Positions 13,288 through 23,523 of a stretch of DNA of 64,000 nucleotides are shown one piece after another. A program made the position numbers and the translations under genes. The notes beneath the pieces were generated by a model. That model saw nothing but the letters and a program-made list of their open reading frames with translations, was not told the origin of the DNA and made no database searches. Position 1 is the stretch's first letter. Each line of letters opens with the position of its first letter. The DNA is from Glebionis coronaria (Eukaryota; Streptophyta; Magnoliopsida; Asterales; Asteraceae), in the NCBI GenBank assembly GCA_025667525.1, contig CM046878.1, positions 573,728,868 through 573,792,867 on the forward strand, written 5' to 3'.

Positions 13288-13575
13288 ACAAGAACATCTC
13301 GCGATTCTAAGCGTATATGTTAGATGATGCTTCTGAGTGTTCGTAACCATCATACTTTTTACAAGAACATCTCATGATTCCGAGTGTACACGTCAGATGA
13401 TGCTTCCGAGTGTTCGTAACCATCATACTTTTGACAAGAACATCTCGGAATTCTGAGCGTACACGTCAGATGATGCTTCTGAGTGTTCCTAACCATCATA
13501 CTTTTGACAAGAACATCTCTCGATTCTGAGTGTACACGTCAGATGATACTTCCGAGTGTTCGTAATCATCATGGG
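13288..13575. repeat. tandem repeat, four copies of a 73-bp unit
   Basis: Units begin ACAAGAACATCTC at 13288, 13361, 13434 and 13507, exactly 73 bp apart, and run through GATGATGCTTC(T/C)GAGTGTTCGTAACCATCATACTTTT-like sequence. The fourth unit is cut short. It lies in the 3' interior of the non-autonomous LTR element. Confidence 0.9.
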
Positions 13576-14113
13576 GGAAAAACGTGTACTTTTGAGTACT
13601 TAGTTCAACCTCTAGGGGGAAGTATTCTACAAGCGTGAGAAGATTTGTTGCTGATTTTTACATGTTCCCCCAAACACATAATCATGAATACCAAAAATGT
13701 CAAGGTAGCAGTTACTTGGTGTGGTTTGCTTGTTCTTTTACAAAATTCCCCCGTGCACTTTAAATGTCAATGATAGAAGATTGCTCAAGCTACAGATTCT
13801 GCTTAAGACAGGGATATTGGTTTGGGGGAAGCTGATTCAGAAGCTTCGTCAAAAAGAAGTCTATGAAAAAAGATTTTCAATATATGGAGTATGAATTGGG
13901 GGGAACTTAATCCACTTCATACATGACACAATGGTTCCTCAACAAGCATAGACAAAGAGGATTCAAACTGGGGTACAAGTTTCATTGAAGACTTGAAGAC
14001 AACGACGTAATCCTCAGCATTGGAAGCGCTTTGAAATTATCATACTATTGTTGTATTTGTACTTGTTAGGAACATTGCAAGTAATACCGTATGTCTCCAT
14101 ATTGGGGGAAGAT

Positions 14114-14405
14114 TGTTAGCCCTAAAATGTGAGCGACTAACGGAATTACAATAGTTTACATAGCCGGGACTTGCAGGGACTAATATTATCACATGTAAGT
14201 AGTTCAAGTCCCGAGCTATATATACCCCTCCATACTTCCATGGAGGGGTGAGGATTGTCATTTCTTTTTTTCTTTCTCTCACTAGAATAAACACATACCT
14301 TTCTAGTTTATCTTGTTTCTCTCACTAACAATGGCTAAACACCACTTCTATCCTCCCCGACCTCCGGATCATAAACCCGTGTTCATGGTGAATATTATGT
14401 TCACA
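14114..14405 (+). repeat. 3' LTR of the non-autonomous LTR element
   Basis: 292 bp, matching 8909-9197 with small differences (for example CCCCGACC versus CCCTAACC, and a short T/CT expansion near 14267). Preceded by the purine tract ATTGGGGGAAGAT. Confidence 0.88.
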
Positions 14406-15450
14406 GATTTCCCGCCTGCTGCCATATGTTTTCCCAGTAGAGTACATGTCACTAAACTTATCAGTAATTACCATGTTATGATTTTTAAATTGCCTAAGCT
14501 ATATACACGCATGTCATGTTTCACCTAGTTATGGAGGTACCATAACCATAACACTTGAGGCATCGTTGTTATGACTCTTCCGCGACGAGAGTGATTGCTC
14601 GCGGCATCCCTTCACGTTTTGGCCAGTATTATTATTATTATCATATGGGCCGAATGGGTGCATCATAGTACATGTTTATCAGATTTACACGGTGACTGCG
14701 GTGTGTGCTCTACATCCGTCACATGGAGCTGATCCCTCTACTCAGACTAATATAATTAGAGGCAACCCCTCTAATTGCATGATGAGGTCACCCCTCTATG
14801 TATTCATGCACGTTGATACCTTACATGACCTATATAGACTTTTGGCATTTAAAAGATTCTTTCATGATTAAACATAAGACTTTTCAGATATAAATCAGTT
14901 TATAATCATGTTCCAGGTTTTCCAGGACTTACACATTTTCTGCTGCATTTCAGATCTTTTATTTATGTTTCAGTTATTCTTATCATGTTTGTATATCCAT
15001 TCACTAAGCGTATTGCTCAGCGGTATTTTCTTTCCATGTCCCATACGGCAGGTACCCAAGGTCAGACTTGAGCATTTAAAGGATGCGCATAGGATGTGAG
15101 CTACCTAATACTTCTTTTCCTTTTGCACTTCATTTACTTTTGCATGTTTTGGCTTATGTTTGGGAACCGATGTTTGATTCTCGTTTTTTTTGTCATGTAG
15201 GTTTTAGGATATATTATCTTGCATGCTTTGATGACACGCCATAATTATCGTATAACAGTCTACTGATCAAAGTGGGGTGTTACAATGATTGACCTCCTAT
15301 ATTTGATGAATATGAAGAAGAACCGATGCTAGTTTATGATACAGATATTGAAGATGTCATTGAGGAAAAAGAATGATTCATGGGGAAAAAAGAATTTGGT
15401 GGGGAAGAAGACAACATTGAAGACACTGTAGTTGTGGCTAATAATCTTTG

Positions 15451-16029
15451 TGTTGGGAATAAAATTGACCAAGTCCCTAGACGCTGACAAGAGGAACTTG
15501 GACGTTGACAAGAGTAAACGAGGCGTTGAAAGATGAGACGTTGATGAGAATTATCAAGGCACTGACAAGAAGAATCTTAACACAAAGACAAGGACTAAAT
15601 CTGCCAATGATGAATTCTTCAAGCTGGTGGGCAACATATGAAGATAAGAATTCAGAATATATTCTTAAATGTTTAAAAGATTTTGTCAATAAGTTATTTG
15701 AGTATGTTTATCTTATGTCTCTTCCTAAAATAGTTGATCTTAGCTTTTTGTACAAGACTCCTTAAACCTATAAAAGGAGGCCTTAGGGTTAGACATAAGA
15801 CACATCTCATATACACCTCTTCCACATATTTCACAACACTTTCATTGTAATCATTCATTGATATTATTAATCAAAGTGAAAGTTTGCTTTACTTTGTTTT
15901 GTTCTTTGTTCTAAGTGTTAAATTCCGCATAACACTTAGATTGTTCAATACAACAAAGTTTCTCTACGTGTTAAACTTGATTTAATCTCGTTAACACAAA
16001 GCTAAATCGATCTAAGTTTGGGATCAACA
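15451..16029 (+). repeat. 5' LTR of the gag-only copia element
   Basis: 579 bp from TGTTGGGAATAAAATTGACC to GGGATCAACA. Includes a TATA-like CCTATAAAAGGAGGCC near 15768 and short GACGTTGACAAGA-type repeats in the upstream part, a possible enhancer region. Confidence 0.9.
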
Positions 16030-16044
16030 AGTGGTATCAGAGCT
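16030..16044 (+). promoter_or_regulatory. primer binding site
   Basis: AGTGGTATCAGAGCTTG immediately follows the LTR; complementary to initiator tRNA-Met 3' end in the usual plant copia manner. Confidence 0.85.
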
Positions 16045-16125
16045 TGTTGAGAAACTTTGATTTAAAGAACGAAATCCAATATAGTGAGGTGAACTAGGCT
16101 AAGGAAGAAGGTGAAGAAGAATCTG

Positions 16126-17655
16126 ATGATGTTTTCAGTTAAGGCCACGTCTACTTCAAGTTACACAAGTTCCAATTCTTCTTCAAGTTCTGATAATGAG
16201 GTATGTGATGACTCTTCTTGTCGTTTAAATACTGAAAGACTTAACAAAGAGGTTTTAAGACTGTTATCAGATGTGAGTACTGAGAGATGCAAGTTGTCTA
16301 ACTATCAACTTGCTCTTACTCAAACTGAAAAGACTGTGTCTGAGTATAAGAAAATGGAGTTTGACCTAAAAGATAAAATAAATATCTTAAAACATGATTT
16401 AAATGCTAGTAATGATATTAGAAACATCATGGAAAGGGTCAATGCTGAATTACAGGCTAAGTTAGATGAGGCTATTAAGAATAAGGATAATGTAGACCTT
16501 AAAATTCAGAGATTTGATAAGGCCTCACAAACCCTAGGAGAATGTGTTAGTAAACAAAAGGATTCAAGGGATATGACTGGGAGTGGGATGAAAGAGTATG
16601 CTGGTGTTCCACCACCAACTGGGGACTTCTATGGTGTCCAAAGAAAGGACTTATCTTGGACTGGTTTACCAGAACTCCAAGAAGAGGAATTTATTCCTCC
16701 ACCAAGAGTCCTTACCCCAGTAGAGGAATATAGGCAAAAGTTGACTGATTTGAACGAATGGAAGAAAGCCAATCCTACCTTGTTTGTCAAGGGTGGCATG
16801 TTTTGTGATAGTCCAAATGAGTCGACCCCTATCACTGTGACCAATCCCATCACTAGAAAAGCTGTTAATCTTGGCTCCCCAATTAAGAAACAACCTAGTA
16901 TTAAATATGCTGAAATGTATAGGAAACCTAGGTCACTCAAAAGCCAAGCAAGTGTTAATGGGACAGGGTTTTATCAGTCTAAGCCTAAGTTTGTGTCCAA
17001 AAAGGCTTGTTACTCATGTGGGAGCTTCTCACATTTGGTAAATAATTGTGTGAGTGAATACAATTCATTCGCTGACAATAGGTCATCTAATGTCAACCAT
17101 AGACCTTTTGTCCACACTAGACCACAGGCTACTAGACCAGCTCCTTTCTTCTCTAAGGCAGCTAATAACCATGGACAAAGGCCCTTTCAAAAGAGCAACA
17201 CTTGGTCAAACAGACAATATGTTCCTGTAGCAAACCCTAATTTGGGCGGTGACAAGAACAAATTCAGCTCTGACAAGAAAAAATTCAGCGCTGACAGGAA
17301 CAAGTTCAACACTGACAGGAACAAATGCAACGCTGACAGCTCCAAGTGTTGTATGAGACCTTATTTTAGACCATATAAACAAAGATACTTGGTTAATAAG
17401 TGTCAAGGGTCTGAAGCATCATCCCACTTAACATGGAAACCTAAACAAGAGCAAAACTCCAACTTTATTGGTATTTCAATGAGTTGTAATATATTTAAAT
17501 ATCTTGAGAAGGTCATTACTAGACTCATTGGAACAAATTGGGTGATTAGGTCCCAAAGGGATGAACAGGGATTTGTGGTAAAGAATAAGTCCACTCTAGT
17601 TGAACAACTAGACAGATCCAAGTCTGACAAGGCTTGGATCTCCAAAGAAAACTAA
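16126..17655 (+). CDS. copia gag protein, N-terminally shortened
   Basis: One open frame of about 509 residues from the ATG at 16126 (the frame is open a few codons further upstream without another ATG). It opens with a Ser-rich segment, then about 130 residues of coiled-coil character, then a conserved block (DLSWTGLPELQEEEF, PPPRVLTPVEEY), and a CCHC zinc knuckle at about residues 293-306 (CYSCGSFSHLVNNC). The tail has a DKNKF/DRNKF repeat at 17250-17340 and a basic C-terminus. Gag would form the particle and bind RNA. The usual N-terminal capsid half is missing: only about 80 bases separate the primer site from this frame. The same family is found broken at 62-1740. Confidence 0.8.
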   Translation: MMFSVKATSTSSYTSSNSSSSSDNEVCDDSSCRLNTERLNKEVLRLLSDVSTERCKLSNYQLALTQTEKTVSEYKKMEFDLKDKINILKHDLNASNDIRNIMERVNAELQAKLDEAIKNKDNVDLKIQRFDKASQTLGECVSKQKDSRDMTGSGMKEYAGVPPPTGDFYGVQRKDLSWTGLPELQEEEFIPPPRVLTPVEEYRQKLTDLNEWKKANPTLFVKGGMFCDSPNESTPITVTNPITRKAVNLGSPIKKQPSIKYAEMYRKPRSLKSQASVNGTGFYQSKPKFVSKKACYSCGSFSHLVNNCVSEYNSFADNRSSNVNHRPFVHTRPQATRPAPFFSKAANNHGQRPFQKSNTWSNRQYVPVANPNLGGDKNKFSSDKKKFSADRNKFNTDRNKCNADSSKCCMRPYFRPYKQRYLVNKCQGSEASSHLTWKPKQEQNSNFIGISMSCNIFKYLEKVITRLIGTNWVIRSQRDEQGFVVKNKSTLVEQLDRSKSDKAWISKEN

Positions 17656-19139
17656 TTTGTTTTCTTTTTGAGCAACCTATCCAAAAGCAGGTTAATGATC
17701 AAGGATATTGGGATAATGGATGCTCGAGGAACATGCATTGTTGGTCTTTCCACTGTTATTATTTTTATCCACTGACATGTTATCTCTACCCATTATTGTG
17801 GGAAAGGGTAGCCTCTATTGGTGTGTTTTTGTGGTTTTTGTCTAACTATACAGGAAACTGGAGCTACATTTAGTTGGATACAGAATTGCAAACTTTTATT
17901 TATGATGGTTGGAATGTTTACATTCCTATCTTGAAATAAAATTTGGCTTCTTCACATATAAGGATTTGTATGCTTCTGTTAAGGGGAGGTAAACCTCTAA
18001 GTTTTTAGGTACTCTTAGAGCACTCTTGCACAATTCTAGATTGTGTCCACTGGTGAGTACGATTTATTTTTCTAATTCGTGAGGCACTGTAGCATGCAAA
18101 GTTGATATACTGTGCATGCTGCCAAGACATTTGACCTAGATTTGGGTTTGGTCGGTTGGGAGACTTTGGGTATATGTTTGGGTTACTTGGGGAGTTGCAA
18201 AGGTTTTATATGAGTTAACTTTCTCTTTGGGGCATTTGTGAACAAAGGACTCTAGAGTTCATGTGTTTCTATCATGCTTTTGCATGAGTGTATGCATGAA
18301 CAGTGTTTGTCACTCTTGCTTATTAGAGACTAGTTAATTTCCTTAGGATTATTACCTTTATTTATGTTCTAACTAAAGTTTTCCATTCGCAAGTCCATTT
18401 TATGCTATGACATCTTAGCTGGTGTCATTTATAAACTTCTTTATAGTCCCAAAATGTTTCATCACCCTTTCATTTTTAAGAATTTTTGGATATCTGGAAG
18501 CCTAATGATCATTGAGATGTTTTTCCTAGTGATTGACATCTAGTAGCAGCATAGATCACTTTCACAAGGGTGAATAGTGTTATGGAGATGGCTGAGACTA
18601 TTGGCACTAGCTTTAATGCAGGTCAAGTTAGTCTTATCATCAGTAAGTCCATCCCCATGTCCTATGAATCAACATTGAGGATTCATTTCCCGAATGTGGA
18701 TGAGGACAGTATGAAACCTTTGACATTAATGGAATTGACAAAAACCTGTACTAGCTTGTAAAAGCATAATACAGAAATGGTACAAATTGTCAAGGATCAC
18801 TGTTTTAACCTGATAGACTTGTTGTTTTGGAAGCTGATGCAAGGAGGGTGTTCTTAGTTCTGTCCTTGTATATTGATCTTGGAGAGTAGTCTTAAAAAGG
18901 GGAGGAACAATCGAATTTGAGTGACAAAAGTAATAAAGAAAGCTCCAAATAATCTACAGGTGCTGAAGATGATTAAGACCAAGTGAAGGCTGACTATACA
19001 AGTGATTTGAGTGATTGACTTTTCAAGATTTATTATTACTCAAATTCAGGGATAAGTATATTTGTAAGAACCCTCTCTGTATGTTTTATTTTATTTAGAA
19101 ACTTGATTACTAGAGTAGATATCAAGTTTAGGGGAGGAT
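17656..19139 (+). other. post-gag interior of the copia element, pol deleted
   Basis: A trace of the aspartic protease can be read just after gag (YWDNGCSRNMHC at about 17710-17745, with Asn in place of Ser and HC in place of HMTG). The rest has no integrase, reverse transcriptase or RNase H motif. A 63-codon frame at 18570-18761 is not recognised. The segment ends in the purine tract before the 3' LTR. Confidence 0.7.
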
Positions 19140-19713
19140 TGTTGGGAATAAAATTGACCAAGTCCCTAGACGCTGACAAGAGGAACTTGGACGTTGACAA
19201 GAGTAAACGAGGCGTTGATAGATGAGACGTTGATAAGAATTATCAAGGCACTGACAAGAAGAATCTTAACACAAAGACAAGGACTAAATCTACCAATGAT
19301 GAATTCTTCAAGCTGGAGGACAAAATATGAAGATAAGAATTCAGAATATATTCTTAAATGTTTAAAAGATTTAGTCAATAAGTTATTTGAGTATGTTTAT
19401 CTTATGTCTCTTCCTAAAATAGTTGATCTTAGCTTTTTGTACAAGACTCCTTAAACCTATAAAAGGAGGCCTTAGGGTTAGACATAAGACACATCTCATA
19501 TACACCTCTTCCACATATTTCACAACACTTTCATTGTAATCATTCATTGATATTATTAATCAAAGTGAAAGTTTGCTTTACTTTGTTTTGTTCTTTGTTC
19601 TAAGTATTAAATTCCGCATAACACTTAGATTGTTCAATACAACAAAGTTTCTCTACGTGTTAAACTTGATTTAATCTCGTTAACACAAAGCTAAATCGAT
19701 CTAAGTTTGGGAT
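19140..19713 (+). repeat. 3' LTR of the gag-only copia element, last five bases missing
   Basis: 574 bp matching 15451-16024 closely. Terminal CAACA, present in the left LTR, is absent; gypsy remnant sequence (GTTCTATAATG) follows directly. Confidence 0.88.
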
Positions 19714-19891
19714 GTTCTATAATGATCTAAACAATCATGGTCGAAAAGTTGGGTTTTCAGACGATCAAGGTTCGAGGTCGATTCATTTTAAAGAAAGGAA
19801 ATTTGATGCAAGGGATTCAAACTTGGATGCTACGAAAATAAGGGACGAGTGTTGCAAACTCGAGGACAAGTTTTTTTAAATAAGAAGAGAA

Positions 19892-20253
19892 TGATGCATG
19901 GATTCACAAATAAAAAATATCGTTTACTTATTTTGTTTTATTTTGTTTCTTATTTTTGTTTAGGAAAATAGGAAAGTAGTGTCTAATATTTATTTAGGTT
20001 ATTCAACTCTTCCTATAAGTATAATTCTATTTTCTATATGAGATATCTCTGAGTTTTGATAATGAAATATTTTGCTTAGTTCTTGGCAGTTTGCTAAGAT
20101 TCTCTTAATAACCGGGTATTCGTTGAATCAACGATTGTTGAAGTTTGCCTGATTATCGGTATTCTTTTGAATCAACGATAGTTGGAAGGATCGTGTATGT
20201 CATTCTTTAGAATCAACAGATTCTATTATTTATCTTGTTTTTTTGTTACATCA
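19892..20253 (+). repeat. 3' LTR of the gypsy-like remnant
   Basis: Starts TGATGCATGG after a purine tract (AAGAAGAGAA) and ends TTACATCA, about 360 bp. Its 3' half matches 2641-2705 plus 6540-6637. A TATA-like sequence is not obvious. Confidence 0.65.
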
Positions 20254-20705
20254 CTTCCTCTGATCTATATAAAAATATAGAGGTTTTGCTTCTAACTTAT
20301 TTCTATTCATTTATTCTTTTCCACAATTTATCGAAATTCATTTTAATTTCCCTCATTTGTTTCGCTAAAATACTATATAAAAACTCAGGTTAATGACATT
20401 TTGGGATCATTTTGTTGGGCTCCATTTCTAGCGTTGCAGTCTTGCAGACATCAAAACCCTTTCTGACCATGCTTTTATTATGTTCGAGCAGGGACACAGC
20501 CATGAATTTATGTTGGGGGGAATTTTTTCATGAAGATCAATAATGATTAACGATATACATCCATATATCTTATAAAGAAACCGAAAGTAAATATTTGACT
20601 ATTAATTTTGGTTATCACCAAAAGTAAACAATTATACACACTAATGTTTAGTTATTTTGTTTACTTGTATACACTTTTACTTGAATACTCTAATTTGTAT
20701 CTTTA
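20254..20705. other. no gene seen
   Basis: AT-rich sequence between the gypsy-like LTR and the Harbinger-type element. The segment GGACACAGCCATGAATTTATGTTGGGGGG (20492-20520) resembles common plant retroelement text, but nothing can be assigned. Confidence 0.5.
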
Positions 20706-20825
20706 GGTCATGTTTGGTACGATTGAATCACAAATAATGGAATAACAGTAAAGAATAGAATCGTAAGAAAAAGAATCACTACAACAATACAACAATCCCG
20801 GCAGGCATAAATGCCCATTGTACAA

Positions 20826-21831
20826 AATCGTACAACACAACCAAGACAGATTTCAAGAAAAAGTGGTGGGTACGTGACGCAGAGGGCAATTTAGACGTGG
20901 AGCGGATCCGAAGAAACCCTCCCTCGGGCTATGAGCAGGAAGATTGAGATAAGCAAGTGAATTTTTGAAATGATCCTAAGAACATTGACCGGGCTGAACA
21001 GAATTCCAAAAACAGGTCGAAGAGCAAGGTCATAAGCCGACAAGGATCTCGGTCTGTTCCTGTTTTCCGACATCTTATAGTAATGAACAATACAATTATT
21101 TCATAATATTTTGTATTTTTTTATAATTTTTTTATTGTTTTGTATTTTAATTTGTTGCATCTTATATACGTGTGTATGTGCAGATGAGTAGCTCAGAGAC
21201 ACAGGAGTATCCCTCTCTTATCGACACATGCTTCCGTATGCATACAGTAGGCGACGGCGTCTTCCAGGACCCCGGGGAGCAAGCGTTATATGTAAGTTGT
21301 TTCGCAAATAATGGCACTTTAATTATTTGTCGAGAAACCATACCCGGGAAACCTCACTAATATACTAACTACTTGTGTTTTTTTACTACGTAGGAGGAGA
21401 TGGTTAGGTTACGGGATATAGGTTCAGACACCCCAGCAGTGTCCCGTACACGGAGGAGGAGATCATGATGAGAGTTCGCCAGAGCAAGGGTCGGGGGCAC
21501 CTCCCGGGTATTGGTAGGGTCATATTGGTTTTATACTTATAGGAATTACTTCTATAACCAATGTGTCTGATCGCTCCTCTTTTCCCGATCATGCCTCGGA
21601 AATTGATAAGTTAAAAAGGATAATAAAAAGATGAAGAAAAAGAATAAGAAGATCATGCAAACGCTAAATATGTTCACAAAGTTATTCAGGAAAGACGAAA
21701 GGTTCTTCCAAATGCTTACACAGGCTAACTCGGCTCCAGGGGTAGGTATTAGCAACAACACCGGAGAGAAAGACAACCCGGACCTCTTTATTATTGATGA
21801 TGATGATGACGACTCGGCGGATGAGGATTAG
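20826..21831 (+). pseudogene. TNPA-position CACTA gene, exons 3 to 5 only
   Basis: Exon 3 remnant about 20850-21075: WWVRDAEGNLDVERIRRNPP and NRSKSKVISRQGSRSVP align with the intact exon 3 near 62990-63200, but in-frame stops are present. Exon 4 follows a CAG at 21180 (SSETQEYPSLIDTCFRMHT, DGVFQDPGEQALY) and ends at a GTAAG donor near 21292. Exon 5 starts after TACGTAG near 21393, with frame disruption, and finishes in an Asp-rich tail with a stop at 21829-21831. The order and intron positions match the two larger CACTA elements. Confidence 0.75.
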
Positions 21832-22189
21832 GTGATCGGTGTCGGGTAAGCAGATGGTATTTGTGTCTTGTAGTTTATGTAGGCGTTCCTACCATGAACA
21901 ATTCATTCCCGGTCTGTTTAATTAGAACATGTTATTGATCTAGCTAGGTGAATACATTAGTCACCCGTTTTGAGACTATTTCTTTGTTTAGTAAGATTTT
22001 GGACGATTCTAAGCGTGTAATATATCGAATGCGTTGATTCGTTATATTGTATTGTGTGTTCGTACGAGTTGTGGTGTTTGGGTAGATTACATATTAGTGT
22101 ATACAGGTTTCAAGTTTAGGTAGATTTTTTCCGGAAAACTCTGAAAAACGCATGCTGTGCAGGCTGTATTTAAAAAAATGCAGACTTTT

Positions 22190-22690
22190 CCCCGGCGACA
22201 TGTCGACGGGGAAAAGTAGGAAATATTTGACTTTTTTAGATAGTCTATAAAGAGTAGTTTGACTTCTATAAAAAGTCAAGATATTTCCCCGGCGACACGT
22301 CGACGGGGAAAAGTGGCAAATATTTGACTTTTTAAAATAGTCAATAACATGCAGCTTGACTTTTTAAAATAGTCAATAACATGTAGTACTATTCCCGACG
22401 ACGTGTCACCGGTGAAACGTTGGACTAATGACATGATTATTGTTAAGTTAATAACTTTTTTGTTAATTCGCCTCTATTATCTCCGCCGACATGTCGCCGG
22501 GGAAAAGTTGTCCATCGTGTTACTTTTATTGCCGAATGAAAATGGTGTAGGTCCTACTTGTCGACGGGGATTGTCGATGGGGAAACTATCCCCATCGAAC
22601 TTTGCCCTTCGAAGAATCCCCATCGACATTTCGAAGGGGAAACGTTTCCCCAACGACTTGTCGCCGGAGAAACATCAAAAAATTCGATGG
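22190..22690. repeat. 3' subterminal palindromes of the small CACTA element
   Basis: Copies near 22190, 22287, 22390, 22483, 22560 and 22650, built on CCGGCGACATGTCG(A/C)CGG between TTTCC and GGAAA. Several are imperfect or only half present. A GACTTTTTA(A/G)A(A/T)AGTC-type spacer recurs between the first copies. Confidence 0.85.
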
Positions 22691-22716
22691 GAAATGCCTC
22701 GAATGTTGTAGTGAAT

Positions 22717-23488
22717 GAGTCTAAAAATAAATAAGGTATTACATTGTTTGGTAAACATAAAGAATTAAGTCATCAGATTCCCTCAAAAGTTTTTCCTTTG
22801 TTTGGCGTGGACGGGGGTTAAAATTATCGTCATCTACAAAAGTATATTATACCAAGCGCTCATGCTAATTAGTGATCACGAAGTAAAATAGATAAAAAAA
22901 TGTAATATCAAGTTGATTAACAAGATAGATTATTTAAAAAAAAACAAGCATGTGTTCATATAATCAAACCATCAAGATGGACTATTTGTAACTCGATATG
23001 CCATAATTTTTCAGTTTAATCTAAATTTGAAAAAGTATACTTACAAATGAAAGAAGATATTAAAAAAATTCAGTTCAATGACAATCCCAAATCATACAGG
23101 GTTCTGCTTGCGAATGAAAGGCTATTAGAAAATGATTTGCCAAGAATAAGAGATAAAAGATGACAGTGATCTATTAGAGATGAAAAATAATTAAGAAATC
23201 AAGCCAATGAAGTATTTGGTTTTAGGGCTATGAATCGTTAGTGTTTCAAACGAAAAGTAATGTTTTAAATGTGCAATGCACGTTAAGCAGCCCTTCATTC
23301 AATAGAGAATGATAAAGAGATAAGACTGTGTAGATATTCTCATTCCCCGTCACTCTTCACTTTTTATGAAGAGTCAAAAGTGTTGAAAGAGCCGTGACAT
23401 TTTGTTTACATTCTCTTTGTGTAACAAACGCATGAAGTGAATCTTTTTCTCATTATTTGATTTTCATTCCAGCCTGTCAAACATGTCC
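22717..23488. other. right arm of the Harbinger-type element, no gene
   Basis: AT-rich, non-coding. It ends in the inverted terminus at 23488. Confidence 0.5.
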
Positions 23489-23523
23489 TTAATTACTAAG
23501 TATGTCTCTTCTTTTTGAAATAA

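Larger units (their letters stand above)
8909..14405 (+). mobile_element. non-autonomous LTR retrotransposon with short LTRs
   Basis: Two nearly identical LTRs (8909-9197 and 14114-14405) start TGTTAGCCCTAAAAT and end GTTCACA. The element is flanked by the 5-bp duplication GATTT (8904-8908 and 14406-14410). A primer site follows the left LTR and a purine-rich GGGGGAAGAT precedes the right one. The 4.9 kb interior contains no gag, protease, integrase or reverse transcriptase, so mobility would depend on proteins from another element. The interior holds a Mutator-like insertion (9594-11182), non-coding sequence and a 73-bp tandem repeat. Confidence 0.88.
6753..15284 (+). mobile_element. second gypsy-type solo LTR, split by a nested element
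   Basis: Starts TGTAAAACCCG and ends GGGTGTTACA, flanked by the 5-bp duplication ATGAT (6748-6752 and 15285-15289). Removing the nested element 8909-14405 leaves about 3.0 kb with no gag-pol, fitting a solo LTR. The gypsy remnant's reading continues across it (SDDYD, then PPIFDEYEEEP), supporting a precise insertion. The segment 7080-7275 (GGCCCAAAAGCC, CCGCCGCCCTAAG) resembles an LTR transcript leader. Two simple tandem arrays lie in its left part. Confidence 0.75.
15451..19713 (+). mobile_element. young, internally deleted copia retrotransposon carrying gag only
   Basis: Two LTRs (15451-16029 and 19140-19713) differ at only about nine positions by eye, so insertion was recent. A TGGTATCAGAGC primer site follows the left LTR and a GGGGAGGAT purine tract precedes the right one. 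The interior encodes one long gag frame and a trace of the protease; integrase, reverse transcriptase and RNase H are absent. The right LTR lacks the last five bases (CAACA). The host reads CTTTG before the element and GTTCTATAATG after it, consistent with a CTTTG duplication whose right copy was trimmed with the LTR end. It sits in the gypsy-like remnant between VVANNLC and SIMI codons. Confidence 0.88.
2641..20253 (+). mobile_element. Ty3/gypsy-like element remnant hosting three later insertions
   Basis: Once the nested insertions are removed, the segments 2641-2705, 6540-6752, 15285-15450 and 19714-20253 form one degraded element. A 5' LTR fragment ends at TACATCA (6637) and is followed by a tRNA-Met type primer site. 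A short gag-like stretch (VDGSSFDEWKDSGAASDDYD) continues across the 8.5 kb insertion into PPIFDEYEEEP, VVANNLCSIMI and finally LEDKFF-like codons before a purine-rich tract and the 3' LTR. The protein text resembles Asteraceae gypsy polyproteins, but most of gag-pol is missing. The left LTR starts mid-sequence, so the left edge is a deletion junction with the copia remnant. Confidence 0.65.
20777..22713 (+). mobile_element. CACTA element, deletion derivative
   Basis: Begins CACTACAACAATACAACAAT and ends GAATGTTGTAGTG, with a 3-bp duplication AAT (20774-20776 and 22714-22716). The transposase gene, the GRF gene and the 5' subterminal repeats are gone; the left terminus joins almost directly to exon 3 of the second CACTA gene. 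The right side keeps a set of GC-rich palindromes with the core CGACATGTCG (22190-22690), here inside CCGG...C(A/C)GG arms. It would need transposase from a related element to move. Confidence 0.88.
20706..23488. mobile_element. Harbinger/Tourist-type element split by a CACTA element
   Basis: Ends are inverted: GGTCATGTTTGGTACG on the left and, reverse-complemented, GGACATGTTTGACAGG on the right, flanked by TTA (20703-20705 and 23489-23491), the 3-bp duplication typical of PIF/Harbinger elements. Both ends also share AATAATG/AAAATCAAATAATG-like internal text. After removing the CACTA insertion about 0.84 kb remains, without coding sequence. Confidence 0.65.

Noticed and set aside
14540..14830. 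Possible structural RNA in the right arm of the split solo LTR (CCCCTCTA repeats)
   Set aside because: Short repeats of ACCCCTCTA-type text are part of LTR sequence seen in gypsy LTRs; no RNA family features.
18570..18761. 63-codon frame in the gag-only copia element
   Set aside because: A loose resemblance to retroelement gag text was not enough to assign it.
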